Origin: Belliella baltica DSM 15883 | GTDB taxonomy: Bacteria > Bacteroidota > Bacteroidia > Cytophagales > Cyclobacteriaceae | Direction of reading: 5' to 3' | NCBI RefSeq assembly: GCF_000265405.1 | Contig: NC_018010.1 | Location: 1,674,001 to 1,738,000, forward strand | Length of the DNA stretch: 64,000 nucleotides | In this document: in pieces, positions 45,753 through 54,310 of the stretch | Layout of the letters: the number at the start of each line of letters is the position of its first letter | Numbering within the stretch: position 1 is the stretch's first letter | The notes under the pieces: model-generated | What the model saw: only the letters and a program-made list of their open reading frames with translations | Database searches by the model: none | What the model was told of the DNA's origin: nothing | Made by a program: the position numbers and the translations under genes

Positions 45753-46568
45753 ATGAAAATTTCAATAGTAGGATTAGGTTGGCTGGGCCTCCCATTAGCA
45801 GATCACTTGATGAATCTTGGTCACCAGGTGATAGGTAGTACGACAACCATAGAAAAATCAATTTTCTTAACAAAAAAGGGCTACAACAATGCAGTTTTGA
45901 AATTTAATCCACACCCAGAAGGAAGTGAATTTCAAAGACTTTTTCAAGCAGATTTGATTGTAATAAATATTCCTCCTCGAACACGCACTGCTGACCCCAC
46001 ATTTCATCCAGAGCAGATCAAATATTTAAAGGAATTGATCAATCAATCGGGGATTTCAAAGGTTATTTACGTCTCGGCAACATCAGTTTATCCAGACGAA
46101 AATCAGGTTGCAAGAGAAGCAGATTTACTTTCCAAAAAGAATACAGGTAATATTGCTTTGTTTGATGCAGAAAACTTACTTTGGAAAGATAAGCAATACG
46201 ATTTAACCGTAGTTAGGTTTGGAGGCTTGCTTGGTGTAGATAGGATTCCTGGCAGGTATTTTTCAGGGAAAGAAAATGTGGAGGGGGACTCTCCCGTGAA
46301 TTATATTCATAGAGATGATGCAGTAAACTTATTGTCTTGGATCATTGAAAAAAATCTTTGGAACGAGACTTTTAATGGAGTGACACCTTTACACCCTCAG
46401 AGAAAAGAAGTCTATGAAAAGAATGCTAAGGAGCTAGGTTTTGATCCTCCCAAATCTTATGACAAGTCCGAAACTAAATTATGGAAAAAAATCTCTTGTA
46501 ATAAAATCCTCGAAACAGGTTTTGAATTTAAAATTTCAGATCCTTTAGATTTTTGGGATCAGGTATAA
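45753..46568 (+). CDS. NAD(P)-dependent epimerase/reductase-like SDR protein
   Basis: 271 residues. Rossmann start MKISIVGLGWLGLPLADHL with GxGxxG; INIPPRTRTADPTFHPEQIK; SDR-like active region VIYVSATSVYPDE. The protein resembles the YeeZ-like extended SDRs of unknown substrate. Transcribed alone between two terminators. Confidence 0.85.
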   Translation: MKISIVGLGWLGLPLADHLMNLGHQVIGSTTTIEKSIFLTKKGYNNAVLKFNPHPEGSEFQRLFQADLIVINIPPRTRTADPTFHPEQIKYLKELINQSGISKVIYVSATSVYPDENQVAREADLLSKKNTGNIALFDAENLLWKDKQYDLTVVRFGGLLGVDRIPGRYFSGKENVEGDSPVNYIHRDDAVNLLSWIIEKNLWNETFNGVTPLHPQRKEVYEKNAKELGFDPPKSYDKSETKLWKKISCNKILETGFEFKISDPLDFWDQV

Positions 46569-46570
46569 AA

Positions 46571-46605
46571 AAAAGAGGCCATTCAAGATCAGAATAGCCT
46601 CTTTT
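46571..46605. terminator. Two-way terminator between SDR and sugar dehydrogenase genes
   Basis: AAAAGAGGC (46571-46579) pairs with GCCTCTTTT (46597-46605), with A-run before and T-run after. The inner bases ATTC and GAAT can extend the stem. It separates two convergent genes. Confidence 0.9.
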
Positions 46606-46620
46606 TAATTTATTCTTTGA

Positions 46621-47778
46621 TTAATTCTGAGGAATGAGTTTTACCATCAATCCAGTTGCTTCTACAATAGCATAAAGATATCCGTCAGGACTTTGAGATA
46701 TTTGTCTCACTCTTCCAATTCCATCAAGAAGCTTTTCTTGTCCAAGATAGTTTGTACCATCCAATTCTACTCTTGCAACCTGTTGACCAGCTAAGCCAGC
46801 TACAAGTATATTACCTTTCCAATTCGGATATTTATCAGAAGTAACTAATGTCATACCACAAGTCGCTATGGATGGGACCCAGTAAGTAACTGGTTGTACC
46901 ATTCCCTCTTTCTCTGTTTCTTCTGTGATGATAGAACCATCATAGTCGATGCCATAAGTGATCTCTGGCCAACCGTAGTTTTTTCCTTTTTCGATCAAGT
47001 TTAATTCATCACCACCTTTAGGGCCATGTTCTACTGCCCAAAGTCTGTTGTTTTCTTTATCAAAAATGATTCCTTGAGGATTTCTATTCCCATATGTCCA
47101 AATCGTTGGGATAGCACCAGCTACATCTACAAAAGGATTGTCAGATGGGATTCTTCCATCATCATGGATTCTATGAATCTTACCATGTGAATTATCTAAT
47201 TCTTGAGCATTTTGTGGTCTATTTCCTTTATCTCCATTTGAATAATAAAGATAATTTTCATTGTCAAAAACGATTCTTGTCCCGAAGTGTCTTCCGCCTT
47301 TCCATTCTGGCATATTGACTGCGAGCTCTTCCAAATTTACCAAAGCGTTGCCTTCTAGCTTGGCTCTTGAAATCACCAAAACACCGCCTTCACCCATATC
47401 TTTGGCATAAGCCAAGTAGATCCAGCCATTGTTTGCATAATCTGGATGAACAGCGATATCCAAAAGTCCAGCCTGATTGACTTCATGGACAGCAGGAACC
47501 CCCGTTAGTTTTTCGCCAGTGAATTTGTCGTCTTTAAAAATCAGGATTTCGCCCTTTCTCTCTGTGACAAGCATTCTTCCATCAGGAAGCCAAGTCATTC
47601 CCCAAGGGTTTTCAAAGTCTGTGAACAAGGTATCAACAGAGAAAGTCAATTTTTCAGACGTCACCGCAAATGGGTCAGGTTCTATTGTTTCTACTTTATC
47701 TGATGGTTCTGAGCAAGCAATTATTCCTGAGAATAAACTGGCACTCAAAATAAAAGCTAAATTTTTGTGTAATTTCAT
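46621..47778 (-). CDS. PQQ-dependent sugar (aldose/sorbosone-type) dehydrogenase lipoprotein
   Basis: 385 residues with signal peptide and lipobox SGIIAC. Six-bladed propeller signatures of the GSDH family: LFTDFENPWGMTWLPDGRML, GLLDIAVHPDYANNGWIYLAY, IWTYGNRNPQGIIFD and AVEHGPKGGDELNLIEKGKNYGWPEITYG. It oxidises sugars in the periplasm using PQQ, passing electrons to the respiratory chain. No PQQ synthesis genes are in the window. Confidence 0.93.
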   Translation of the reverse strand: MKLHKNLAFILSASLFSGIIACSEPSDKVETIEPDPFAVTSEKLTFSVDTLFTDFENPWGMTWLPDGRMLVTERKGEILIFKDDKFTGEKLTGVPAVHEVNQAGLLDIAVHPDYANNGWIYLAYAKDMGEGGVLVISRAKLEGNALVNLEELAVNMPEWKGGRHFGTRIVFDNENYLYYSNGDKGNRPQNAQELDNSHGKIHRIHDDGRIPSDNPFVDVAGAIPTIWTYGNRNPQGIIFDKENNRLWAVEHGPKGGDELNLIEKGKNYGWPEITYGIDYDGSIITEETEKEGMVQPVTYWVPSIATCGMTLVTSDKYPNWKGNILVAGLAGQQVARVELDGTNYLGQEKLLDGIGRVRQISQSPDGYLYAIVEATGLMVKLIPQN

Positions 47779-47927
47779 ATCTACGAAGTTGGTTTTCTTA
47801 CAAAATTAATCAATTTCCCATTCAATTGTTTGTGATATTATGCAAATGGCATTCCATTGTCTTCATTTAGGAGGTAGAAGTAGTTTGCATTGACGAGTCA
47901 TTTAAAATTATTTTAAAAGATAAAAGT

Positions 47928-49055
47928 ATGATGAAGAATCAAATTTGGATCATGACCTCTGCATTTGATCAGTTGGATCTGGATCAAACCATAGCCAAAG
48001 CAAAAGAAGCTGAGGTACAAGGCTTAGATGTCTGTGTATTTAGAAGGGATGGGACGCGAGATGACTTTGTTGCTACTCATATAGATTATGAAAACTTTGA
48101 TTTAAATAGTGCCGGTCAACTTATTGATAAATTTAATCAAGCAAAATTAAGATTGTCAATTGGAGCCTTTGATAATTTAATTGGTGGAGCTGAAGATCAG
48201 AAATTAAAAAATCAAAACCATCTCTTGAAATTAATCCGAATGGCACATCTTCTCGGAGGGGATGAGAATGATGTTAAGGTTGGAACTTTCGTCGGCTACA
48301 ATCATGAATTGGGAAATTTGGAAAATGGTTTTGAAAGAAATCTAGAAGAATATCAAAGAATTTTCACACCTATTATTAAGTATGCAGAGAGTCTGGGAGT
48401 GACGGTTTTGTATGAAAACTGCCCAATGGAAGGTTGGCGATCTTCGGGCTATTCCACCACTTTTAATAATCTAACAGGAGTATTGGCAGCTCGGAAAATT
48501 ATGTATCAATTGATTCCAAGCCATGCACATGGAGAGATATATGACCCATCACATGATGTTTGGCAGAACACTGACCCTGTAGAAGTAATCAAGCATACCG
48601 AGTTAACAAGACTAAAAAGAATCCATGTCAAATCCACTAGGAATATTTCTGATCCATTTTGGGGAAATATGTATCCTATGCAAAGGGTTAAAGCGGAGTG
48701 GGCCGAGAAAGCAGGGATTCCTAACAGTACCAATGAATGGGATAGACACCATTATGAAGCAACTTTACCTGGCTTTGGACTGGGTGATTCGATGGATTGG
48801 AGGAAGTTTGTAATGGCATTGAGAGAAAAGGGCTTTGAAGGACCCTTTGAAATCGAAAATGAAGCCAAGCTCTCAAAGCAAACGGGCAACATGGCTGCTA
48901 TCATGCAAGGGTGCAAAGCAGCAGTTCAAAATCTTGCCCCATTACTTTGGTCTTTGCAAGAAGATGGATATACTTATCTGCAGTCTGATATTAAACCTTT
49001 GAAAAATTTGAATAAAAAAGAGATTCCGATTATGACGATGAAAGAACTTTCTTGA
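47928..49055 (+). CDS. Sugar phosphate isomerase/epimerase (TIM barrel, AP endonuclease family 2)
   Basis: 375 residues. TIM-barrel signatures: IAKAKEAEVQGLDVCVF, VTVLYENCPMEGW with metal-binding Glu, EIYDPSHDVWQNTDP, LKRIHVKSTRNISDPFWG and GPFEIENEAKLSKQTGN. The family isomerises sugars or cyclitols. The substrate cannot be told. Its neighbour is a convergent peptidase gene beyond a hairpin. Confidence 0.9.
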   Translation: MMKNQIWIMTSAFDQLDLDQTIAKAKEAEVQGLDVCVFRRDGTRDDFVATHIDYENFDLNSAGQLIDKFNQAKLRLSIGAFDNLIGGAEDQKLKNQNHLLKLIRMAHLLGGDENDVKVGTFVGYNHELGNLENGFERNLEEYQRIFTPIIKYAESLGVTVLYENCPMEGWRSSGYSTTFNNLTGVLAARKIMYQLIPSHAHGEIYDPSHDVWQNTDPVEVIKHTELTRLKRIHVKSTRNISDPFWGNMYPMQRVKAEWAEKAGIPNSTNEWDRHHYEATLPGFGLGDSMDWRKFVMALREKGFEGPFEIENEAKLSKQTGNMAAIMQGCKAAVQNLAPLLWSLQEDGYTYLQSDIKPLKNLNKKEIPIMTMKELS

Positions 49056-49156
49056 TTTCTTTCGAAGTAGAAATCTTAAAAAAAATCACTCTATTTAAGA
49101 AATATGTTATTTCTGATTTACATAAAATAGTAACTTTTGTTAAGTGTAAATAACAA

Positions 49157-49216
49157 ATTTCCAAAACCGAGAATACATTCCTTTTGATGGATAACATGGA
49201 AATCGGTTTTGGAAAT
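49157..49216. terminator. Long-stem hairpin between convergent genes
   Basis: Perfect 14-bp arms ATTTCCAAAACCGA (49157-49170) and TCGGTTTTGGAAAT (49203-49216) with a 32-nt loop. It lies between the isomerase stop (49055) and the BlaR1-like gene end (49253). There is no T-run directly after the stem, so it could be a weak two-way terminator or an RNA structure. Confidence 0.6.
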
Positions 49217-49252
49217 AGGATACCACTTGGGTTGTTCGGATTCTTATATTAA

Positions 49253-51778
49253 TCAGTTGTTTTCTTTCTTTATTTTCTCTTCAAGCTCTTTTTGGAGTTC
49301 TTGCATTTTGAGTGAATGCTCTTTTTGCCACTCTTTCATTTTTTGATGAAACTCATCTATTTTTGGCTGATTGGCTTTCTGCCATTCTTCCATTTTTTGC
49401 TGATATTCTTGCATCAAGGGTCTGGCTTCTTCTTCGAACTGCTTCATTTTAGCCTGATATTCTTCCATTAATGGTTGAAGTTGCTTTTCATAAGCCTTCA
49501 TTTTTTCTTGATATTCTTTCATTAATGGCTCGTATTGCTTTTGCCATTCTGCCATTTCTTTAGCATATTCTTCCATCAATGGCTTCAAAGATTCCGCTTT
49601 TAACTTTGCCATTTCGGCTTGTTTTTTAACTAGAGAAATAATCGAATCATTTTGGTTAACATTTGCCATCCGCTTTCTTGATTCTGATAATGCCGCAATT
49701 TTTTCAGTTAGGACAGAAATCTCTTTCATTGCCTCCTCCTTTTCTTCTTTTGTCTTTGCCTTACTCAGTTTTTCTGCAGCTTCTCCGAGTGCTTTAGCAT
49801 AGAAATCTGTGGTATCTCCTATACTTGGGTAAAAGATGGTAGGGTTGGTATAAAATCCAACTTTTGGAGTGCTTTGGATTTTAGCTAAATTAAAAGTCTG
49901 AATTTGTTTGGCCCCAGCAGTCTTAACCCGAGCAAGTTCTAATTCAGCCAATGTGAGTTCATTCAAATCTTGACCAATTCTAATTTTTGCAAAACTAGGA
50001 TTTAGTTTTTTAATAGAATCTATGCTAATATGAGGAATAATCATTTTATCAGAAAGTGTTAGTAGAGGCATCGCACTGAAATCATCCCCTTGAAATTCCA
50101 ATGGAGCAACTCTTAAAGTATGAGTTATACCTTCGTTATTTTTGAATTTTTCATCAATTGATTCAATTTTCAAATTGGAGTTGTTCAGTTTAAAAATTGA
50201 ATTATTATTCATTTTAAATGAAAGTAAAGAGTCAGCCTTAATATTGGGGCTATTAAGTAATTTCAAAAGTATAGTAGAATCTCCTTTAAACTCCTTGATA
50301 ATGATTGGAGAGCTTTGTGATGACTTTAGTTTTTCACCTTTGCTATTTAGATTTTGAAAGTCAGACCAAACATGAAGCGTATCTCCAATGAATTTATAAT
50401 TATCAAAACTTGATAAAAGTTTAGATTCCATCTCTTCAGAAATATCTTCAAAAGAGAAAGGTTTTCCATCTTCAGAAAAACTCACTTTGAAATCATAGGA
50501 TTTTGGATTTTCAGACTTGTCAGAAAAACCAGAGAAGGCTTTTGACATAAAGGATAAAGACTGGTTAAGTTCTTTGAGTGATGTTCCTAGATTTTGTTTT
50601 AGGCCCTCAGCAATCTCCTTTTCTAGAATTTTTCCTGAATTTTCATCTTGCTCAAAATTCAGCCAAAAATCACTTTCCAAGTTTATTTCAGATTGAATCT
50701 GAGTGAGCATTAGATCTGATTTTGAGTCAGCGGATTTATCTGCATGGGCGCCAAGAATCAGTGAGGCGCTGAGAATTAATGTAATCATCATGGTAAAGCT
50801 GGTTAAAGTGGAAGTTTGTTTGTGGGAGGTGTGAAAACCCATAATTCTTTTAATTCTATCTAAAGTAGGAGTCTTTGATTTCGCAGCCGCCAAAGCGAGT
50901 TGTTGTTGTGATTGCTTGGCATGGTTGACAATTATAACAAGTGCCTTAGCCAAATCGCGGGCATGGACACCTACTTGGATAGCTGCATCATCGCAAGCAT
51001 GTTCGCGTTCAGTTTTGATAATGGAATTGATATACCAAAAAACGGGATGGAAGAAAAAGATCACTTCCATAGCTGATTGCATCAGATTGACCAGATAATC
51101 ATATCTTTTGATATGTGCCAATTCGTGTGCAATGATGGCCTCCAATTGATTTGGGCTGAGTTGAAAAATCAATCCTGCGGGAATCAATATGACAGGTTTA
51201 AAAACTCCGTAAGTCACTGGTGAGTAGACAAACTTGCTTTGAAATAGTTTGACAGTTTGTTTTACCTTAAGTTTTTGGGAAAAGTCTATTAAAGCAGTCT
51301 TCCATTTTCCATCAATCTCCTTTTTGGGTTTTGAACTTAAACTCCTTAGCTCCGCCAATGAACCACCAAACTTGACCATAAAGAGGATTGCTCCGATTAG
51401 CCAAAGATTAACAAGTGCTGGGATTCTCCTTTCTATTTGTTCAGAGAGGACTTCAAAGGTTGTTTGAGAAGTCTGAGGAGCTTCAAAATCTGTGGGCAAA
51501 TAAATCGCAGCATTTTCTGGAATAAAAATCTCCTGTGTAGCGGTCGATTCACTTGCAGGTTCAAAATAGAAAATCGAAGTACTTATGCTACTCAGAACAA
51601 GAACAAACAAGGAAATAACTCCCATTCGGTATTTGAAGGCTGCAGATTTATTTTGTAAAAATCCAAGCGAAAACCATAAAACTACACCAAGTCCCGCAAT
51701 CTGCCAAAGTGAATGTACGAGCATCCAACCTATTGCATAGAGGTAGTTTTCCGGTATGATTTCATTGATCCATTCCAT
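49253..51778 (-). CDS. BlaR1/MecR1-type M56 peptidase with 18-residue repeat tail
   Basis: 841 residues. N-terminal membrane helices flank a zinc protease with IIAHELAHIKRYDYLVNLMQ (HExxH) and the region EREHACDDAAIQVG. After a last helix (TSFTMMITLILSASLILGA) follow about 370 residues of sensor-like region. Then come about 110 residues built of 18-residue units (PLMEEYAKEMAEWQKQYE, PLMKEYQEKMKAYEKQLQ, and three more), forming a charged coiled coil. No penicillin-binding transpeptidase sensor was recognised. It overlaps the BlaI-type repressor gene by one base, so the two form a cleavage-controlled repressor pair in this family. Confidence 0.92.
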   Translation of the reverse strand: MEWINEIIPENYLYAIGWMLVHSLWQIAGLGVVLWFSLGFLQNKSAAFKYRMGVISLFVLVLSSISTSIFYFEPASESTATQEIFIPENAAIYLPTDFEAPQTSQTTFEVLSEQIERRIPALVNLWLIGAILFMVKFGGSLAELRSLSSKPKKEIDGKWKTALIDFSQKLKVKQTVKLFQSKFVYSPVTYGVFKPVILIPAGLIFQLSPNQLEAIIAHELAHIKRYDYLVNLMQSAMEVIFFFHPVFWYINSIIKTEREHACDDAAIQVGVHARDLAKALVIIVNHAKQSQQQLALAAAKSKTPTLDRIKRIMGFHTSHKQTSTLTSFTMMITLILSASLILGAHADKSADSKSDLMLTQIQSEINLESDFWLNFEQDENSGKILEKEIAEGLKQNLGTSLKELNQSLSFMSKAFSGFSDKSENPKSYDFKVSFSEDGKPFSFEDISEEMESKLLSSFDNYKFIGDTLHVWSDFQNLNSKGEKLKSSQSSPIIIKEFKGDSTILLKLLNSPNIKADSLLSFKMNNNSIFKLNNSNLKIESIDEKFKNNEGITHTLRVAPLEFQGDDFSAMPLLTLSDKMIIPHISIDSIKKLNPSFAKIRIGQDLNELTLAELELARVKTAGAKQIQTFNLAKIQSTPKVGFYTNPTIFYPSIGDTTDFYAKALGEAAEKLSKAKTKEEKEEAMKEISVLTEKIAALSESRKRMANVNQNDSIISLVKKQAEMAKLKAESLKPLMEEYAKEMAEWQKQYEPLMKEYQEKMKAYEKQLQPLMEEYQAKMKQFEEEARPLMQEYQQKMEEWQKANQPKIDEFHQKMKEWQKEHSLKMQELQKELEEKIKKENN
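49313..49582 (-). repeat. 54-bp tandem coding repeat in the BlaR1-like gene
   Basis: Five 18-codon units in frame, each starting with PLM or a variant (PKI in the fifth) and containing Y/F...KM..W/Y/F. A sixth degenerate unit completes the C-terminus. The amino acid pattern is better preserved than the bases. Units may contract or expand by recombination. Confidence 0.8.
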
Positions 51779-52152
51779 TATTTTTCATTTTCAATCTGAT
51801 CTAAAAAAGCACGAATTTCATCTAACTCCTCTTTCGAAGGATTCCCTTGACCCAAGGCCTGCATTACTAGATTTTTTGCTGAGCCACCGAAGGCACTTGC
51901 CATAAAATTTTGCACCAAGTTTTTTTGTGTTGCCTGCTCTTCGATTGCAGCAGTATAAGTGTGCGTTCTATTTTGTTCGTCTCGATGGAGCAAGCCCTTT
52001 CCATGCATATTCTGCATTTGTTTTAAGGTAGTCGTGTAGCCGGTATCTTTGATAGATGCAAGATGTTCATGAACTTCCCTTACGGTAACTTTTTCTTTTT
52101 GCCAGACGACTTGAAGAATTTCCAGTTCAGATTCAGTGGGTTTCGCTTTCAT
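51778..52152 (-). CDS. BlaI/MecI/CopY-family transcriptional repressor
   Basis: About 124 residues from ATG 52152 (MKAKPTESELEILQVVWQKE); the frame opens further upstream but this start is family-like. Winged helix: VTVREVHEHLASIKDTGYTT, followed by LKQMQNMHGKGLLHRDEQNR and a C-terminal dimerisation helix. In this family the repressor is removed by the partner M56 peptidase, encoded next. Three inverted repeats of one pattern stand just upstream of the start codon. Confidence 0.95.
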   Translation of the reverse strand: MKAKPTESELEILQVVWQKEKVTVREVHEHLASIKDTGYTTTLKQMQNMHGKGLLHRDEQNRTHTYTAAIEEQATQKNLVQNFMASAFGGSAKNLVMQALGQGNPSKEELDEIRAFLDQIENEK

Positions 52153-52160
52153 AATTCTGA

Positions 52161-52236
52161 TGTACGATATGTTTCGTACAAAGTTATACGAAGAATATCG
52201 TATTCCAAATTTTAATACGATTTTTTTCGTATTAAA
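52161..52236 (-). promoter_or_regulatory. Three operator-like dyads TACGA-N6-TCGTA
   Basis: Three copies of TACGA-N6-TCGTA: 52163-52178, 52187-52202 and 52216-52231. Outer arms extend to TGTACGA/TCGTACA in the first and to 10-bp TTTAATACGA/TCGTATTAAA in the third. Centres are 24 and 29 bp apart. The first copy begins 10 bp before the repressor start codon. They are the obvious binding sites of the BlaI-type repressor, giving autoregulation of both genes. Confidence 0.85.
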
Positions 52237-52353
52237 ATTAAAGTACAAGAAGATAGTTGTTTACGATGCTTCCAATATTCTAAAAACTGATCTTGGAACG
52301 AAGCTTGTTTAATAATAGTTGTATATACATTAAATCAAAAACCAATTATTAAA

Positions 52354-53460
52354 ATGAATAAGCAACCACTTTTAGAAAAATTAGAAAAAGGTAATCTTCA
52401 ATTATCGAATAGAGTTGTCATGGCGCCCATGACTAGAAGTAGAGCGACAAATGAAGAAAAAGCACCATTTGACATTCATGTAGAATACTACCGTCAGCGG
52501 GCTTCTGCAGGTTTGATCATTACCGAAGGAGCTCAAATTTCCGAAAAGGCTGTCGGGTATATCAACACTCCGGGTATCCACACAAACGCGCAAGTAGAAG
52601 GCTGGAAAAAGGTTACTGAAGCTGTGCACGAAGAAGGAGGGAAGATTTTCATCCAACTTTGGCATGTAGGCAGAATGTCGCATCCGGATTTTCATGGAGG
52701 CGAATTGCCGCATGCTCCATCTGCAATCAATCCAAATTCAAAATCCTTTACACCTGAAGGATTTAAAGATACAGAGACTCCTAAAGAGATGACACTTGCA
52801 GAAATTAAGCAGACTATCTTGGATTATCAGTTAGCAGCAAAAAATGCAGTGGAAGCAGGTTTCGATGGGGTAGAAATTCATTCTTCAAATGGCTATCTTT
52901 TACATCAGTTTTTCAATAAAACTTCAAATATCCGTACAGATGAATATGGGGGAAGCATTGAAAACAGAGCAAAAATTTTATTTGAAGTAATAGATGCGAT
53001 CAAAGAAGTAATGCCTGAGGAGAAAATCGGATTAAGATTGAATCCATCTCTCAACGGCATATTCGGAATGACGATGGACGAGGAGACGATTCCAACTTTC
53101 GATTATATCATAGAAAAATTGAATGCATACAATTTAGCATACCTTCATTTGTCAGAACCTTTTAACGATGTTTCAGACATTCCATATGCAGTAACGAAAA
53201 TTGCAGAGCGCTATAGACCTGTTTTTAAAGGAACTTTAATCATCAATGCGAATTTTGACCAAGAAAAAGGGAATCAATATATTTTAGAAGGCTTGGCCGA
53301 TGCAGTAGCTTTTGGTAAGCCTTTCATCTCCAATCCAGATTTAGTGGAGAGATTTGAGCAAAATGCTCCTTTAGCAGATTGGGATACAGATACTTTCTAC
53401 ACTCCTGGAGAAAAGGGCTATACTGATTATCCTAAATTATCTGTCTCAAAATCGATTTAA
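52354..53460 (+). CDS. Old Yellow Enzyme family alkene reductase (NemA type)
   Basis: 368 residues. FMN TIM barrel: N-terminal VVMAPMTRSRATNE, FIQLWHVGRMSHPDF, substrate region HSSNGYLLHQFFNKTSNIR and GGSIENRAKILFEVIDAI, and AYLHLSEP. It reduces activated double bonds using NAD(P)H. A 22-bp palindromic terminator follows. It is divergent from the BlaI-type gene, so the operator region could also affect it. Confidence 0.95.
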   Translation: MNKQPLLEKLEKGNLQLSNRVVMAPMTRSRATNEEKAPFDIHVEYYRQRASAGLIITEGAQISEKAVGYINTPGIHTNAQVEGWKKVTEAVHEEGGKIFIQLWHVGRMSHPDFHGGELPHAPSAINPNSKSFTPEGFKDTETPKEMTLAEIKQTILDYQLAAKNAVEAGFDGVEIHSSNGYLLHQFFNKTSNIRTDEYGGSIENRAKILFEVIDAIKEVMPEEKIGLRLNPSLNGIFGMTMDEETIPTFDYIIEKLNAYNLAYLHLSEPFNDVSDIPYAVTKIAERYRPVFKGTLIINANFDQEKGNQYILEGLADAVAFGKPFISNPDLVERFEQNAPLADWDTDTFYTPGEKGYTDYPKLSVSKSI

Positions 53461-53469
53461 ACAGTTAAG

Positions 53470-53496
53470 AAGGCCGAAATATTTCGGCCTTTTTTA
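53470..53496 (+). terminator. Terminator of the alkene reductase gene
   Basis: Perfect palindrome AAGGCCGAAAT/ATTTCGGCCTT (53470-53491) followed by a T-run. It starts 10 nt after the stop. Confidence 0.93.
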
Positions 53497-53508
53497 TATT
53501 TTGCAGGT

Positions 53509-54279
53509 ATGTGTTTAATAGCTTTTAATTGGAATAATCACCCTGAGTACAAGTTGATACTCGTGGGAAATAGAGATGAGTTTTTTGAGAGACCTAGTGC
53601 CAGTTTAGGCAAATGGGAGCAAGGTTTTTTTGCTGGAAAAGATCTCAAGGCTGGAGGAACGTGGATGGGAATGCATCCCAATGGTAGATTTGCCGCTTTG
53701 ACTAATTACAGAGATCTAAAGAATCCAAAAATAAACCCTAAAACTAGAGGTGATTTGGTTAAAGATTTTCTGGAAAGTCAAATTCCTCCATTAGAATATC
53801 TGAAAGAAATTGAAGCTGAAAAGCACAATTATGAAGGCTTTAATCTTCTAGTAGCTGATCAAGAACATTTATGTTATTTGTCCAATTATAAAGATGGCAT
53901 CGAAGAACTTCAGCCAGGACTTTATGGGTTGAGTAATGCTCTTTTGGACACACCTTGGACAAAGCTAAATATGGCTAAAAATCGCTTGTCAAAAAACATT
54001 GAGGAAGGTCAATTGGATTACAATTCAATGTTTCAAGTCGTTCATTCAAAGAAAATGGATCCCGACGAGTTGCTTCCTGATACAGGTGCCACATATCACC
54101 AAGAGAAGCATTTATCCGCACAATTCATCAGAATTGATGACTACTATGGAACAGTAAATTCTACTGTTTTGCTTTGGAAACATTCAGGTCATGTGATGAT
54201 GTTGGAGCGTACTTTTGATCAATTGAAAGAAGAAATCTCAGATTCTAAAGTAGAATTTGAAGTACTCAATCCTTTATAA
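53509..54279 (+). CDS. NRDE/TANGO2-family protein
   Basis: 256 residues. The start MCLIAFNWNNHPEYKLILVG, the name-giving NRDEFFERPSA, AGGTWMGMHPNGRFAALTN and GLYGLSNALLDTPWTKL identify the family. It has an Ntn-hydrolase-like Cys at position 2, but the biochemical role is unsettled. The next gene starts 31 nt later on the same strand. Confidence 0.92.
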   Translation: MCLIAFNWNNHPEYKLILVGNRDEFFERPSASLGKWEQGFFAGKDLKAGGTWMGMHPNGRFAALTNYRDLKNPKINPKTRGDLVKDFLESQIPPLEYLKEIEAEKHNYEGFNLLVADQEHLCYLSNYKDGIEELQPGLYGLSNALLDTPWTKLNMAKNRLSKNIEEGQLDYNSMFQVVHSKKMDPDELLPDTGATYHQEKHLSAQFIRIDDYYGTVNSTVLLWKHSGHVMMLERTFDQLKEEISDSKVEFEVLNPL

Positions 54280-54310
54280 AACAGGTTTTTATAAGAGTAG
54301 TTAATATAGT

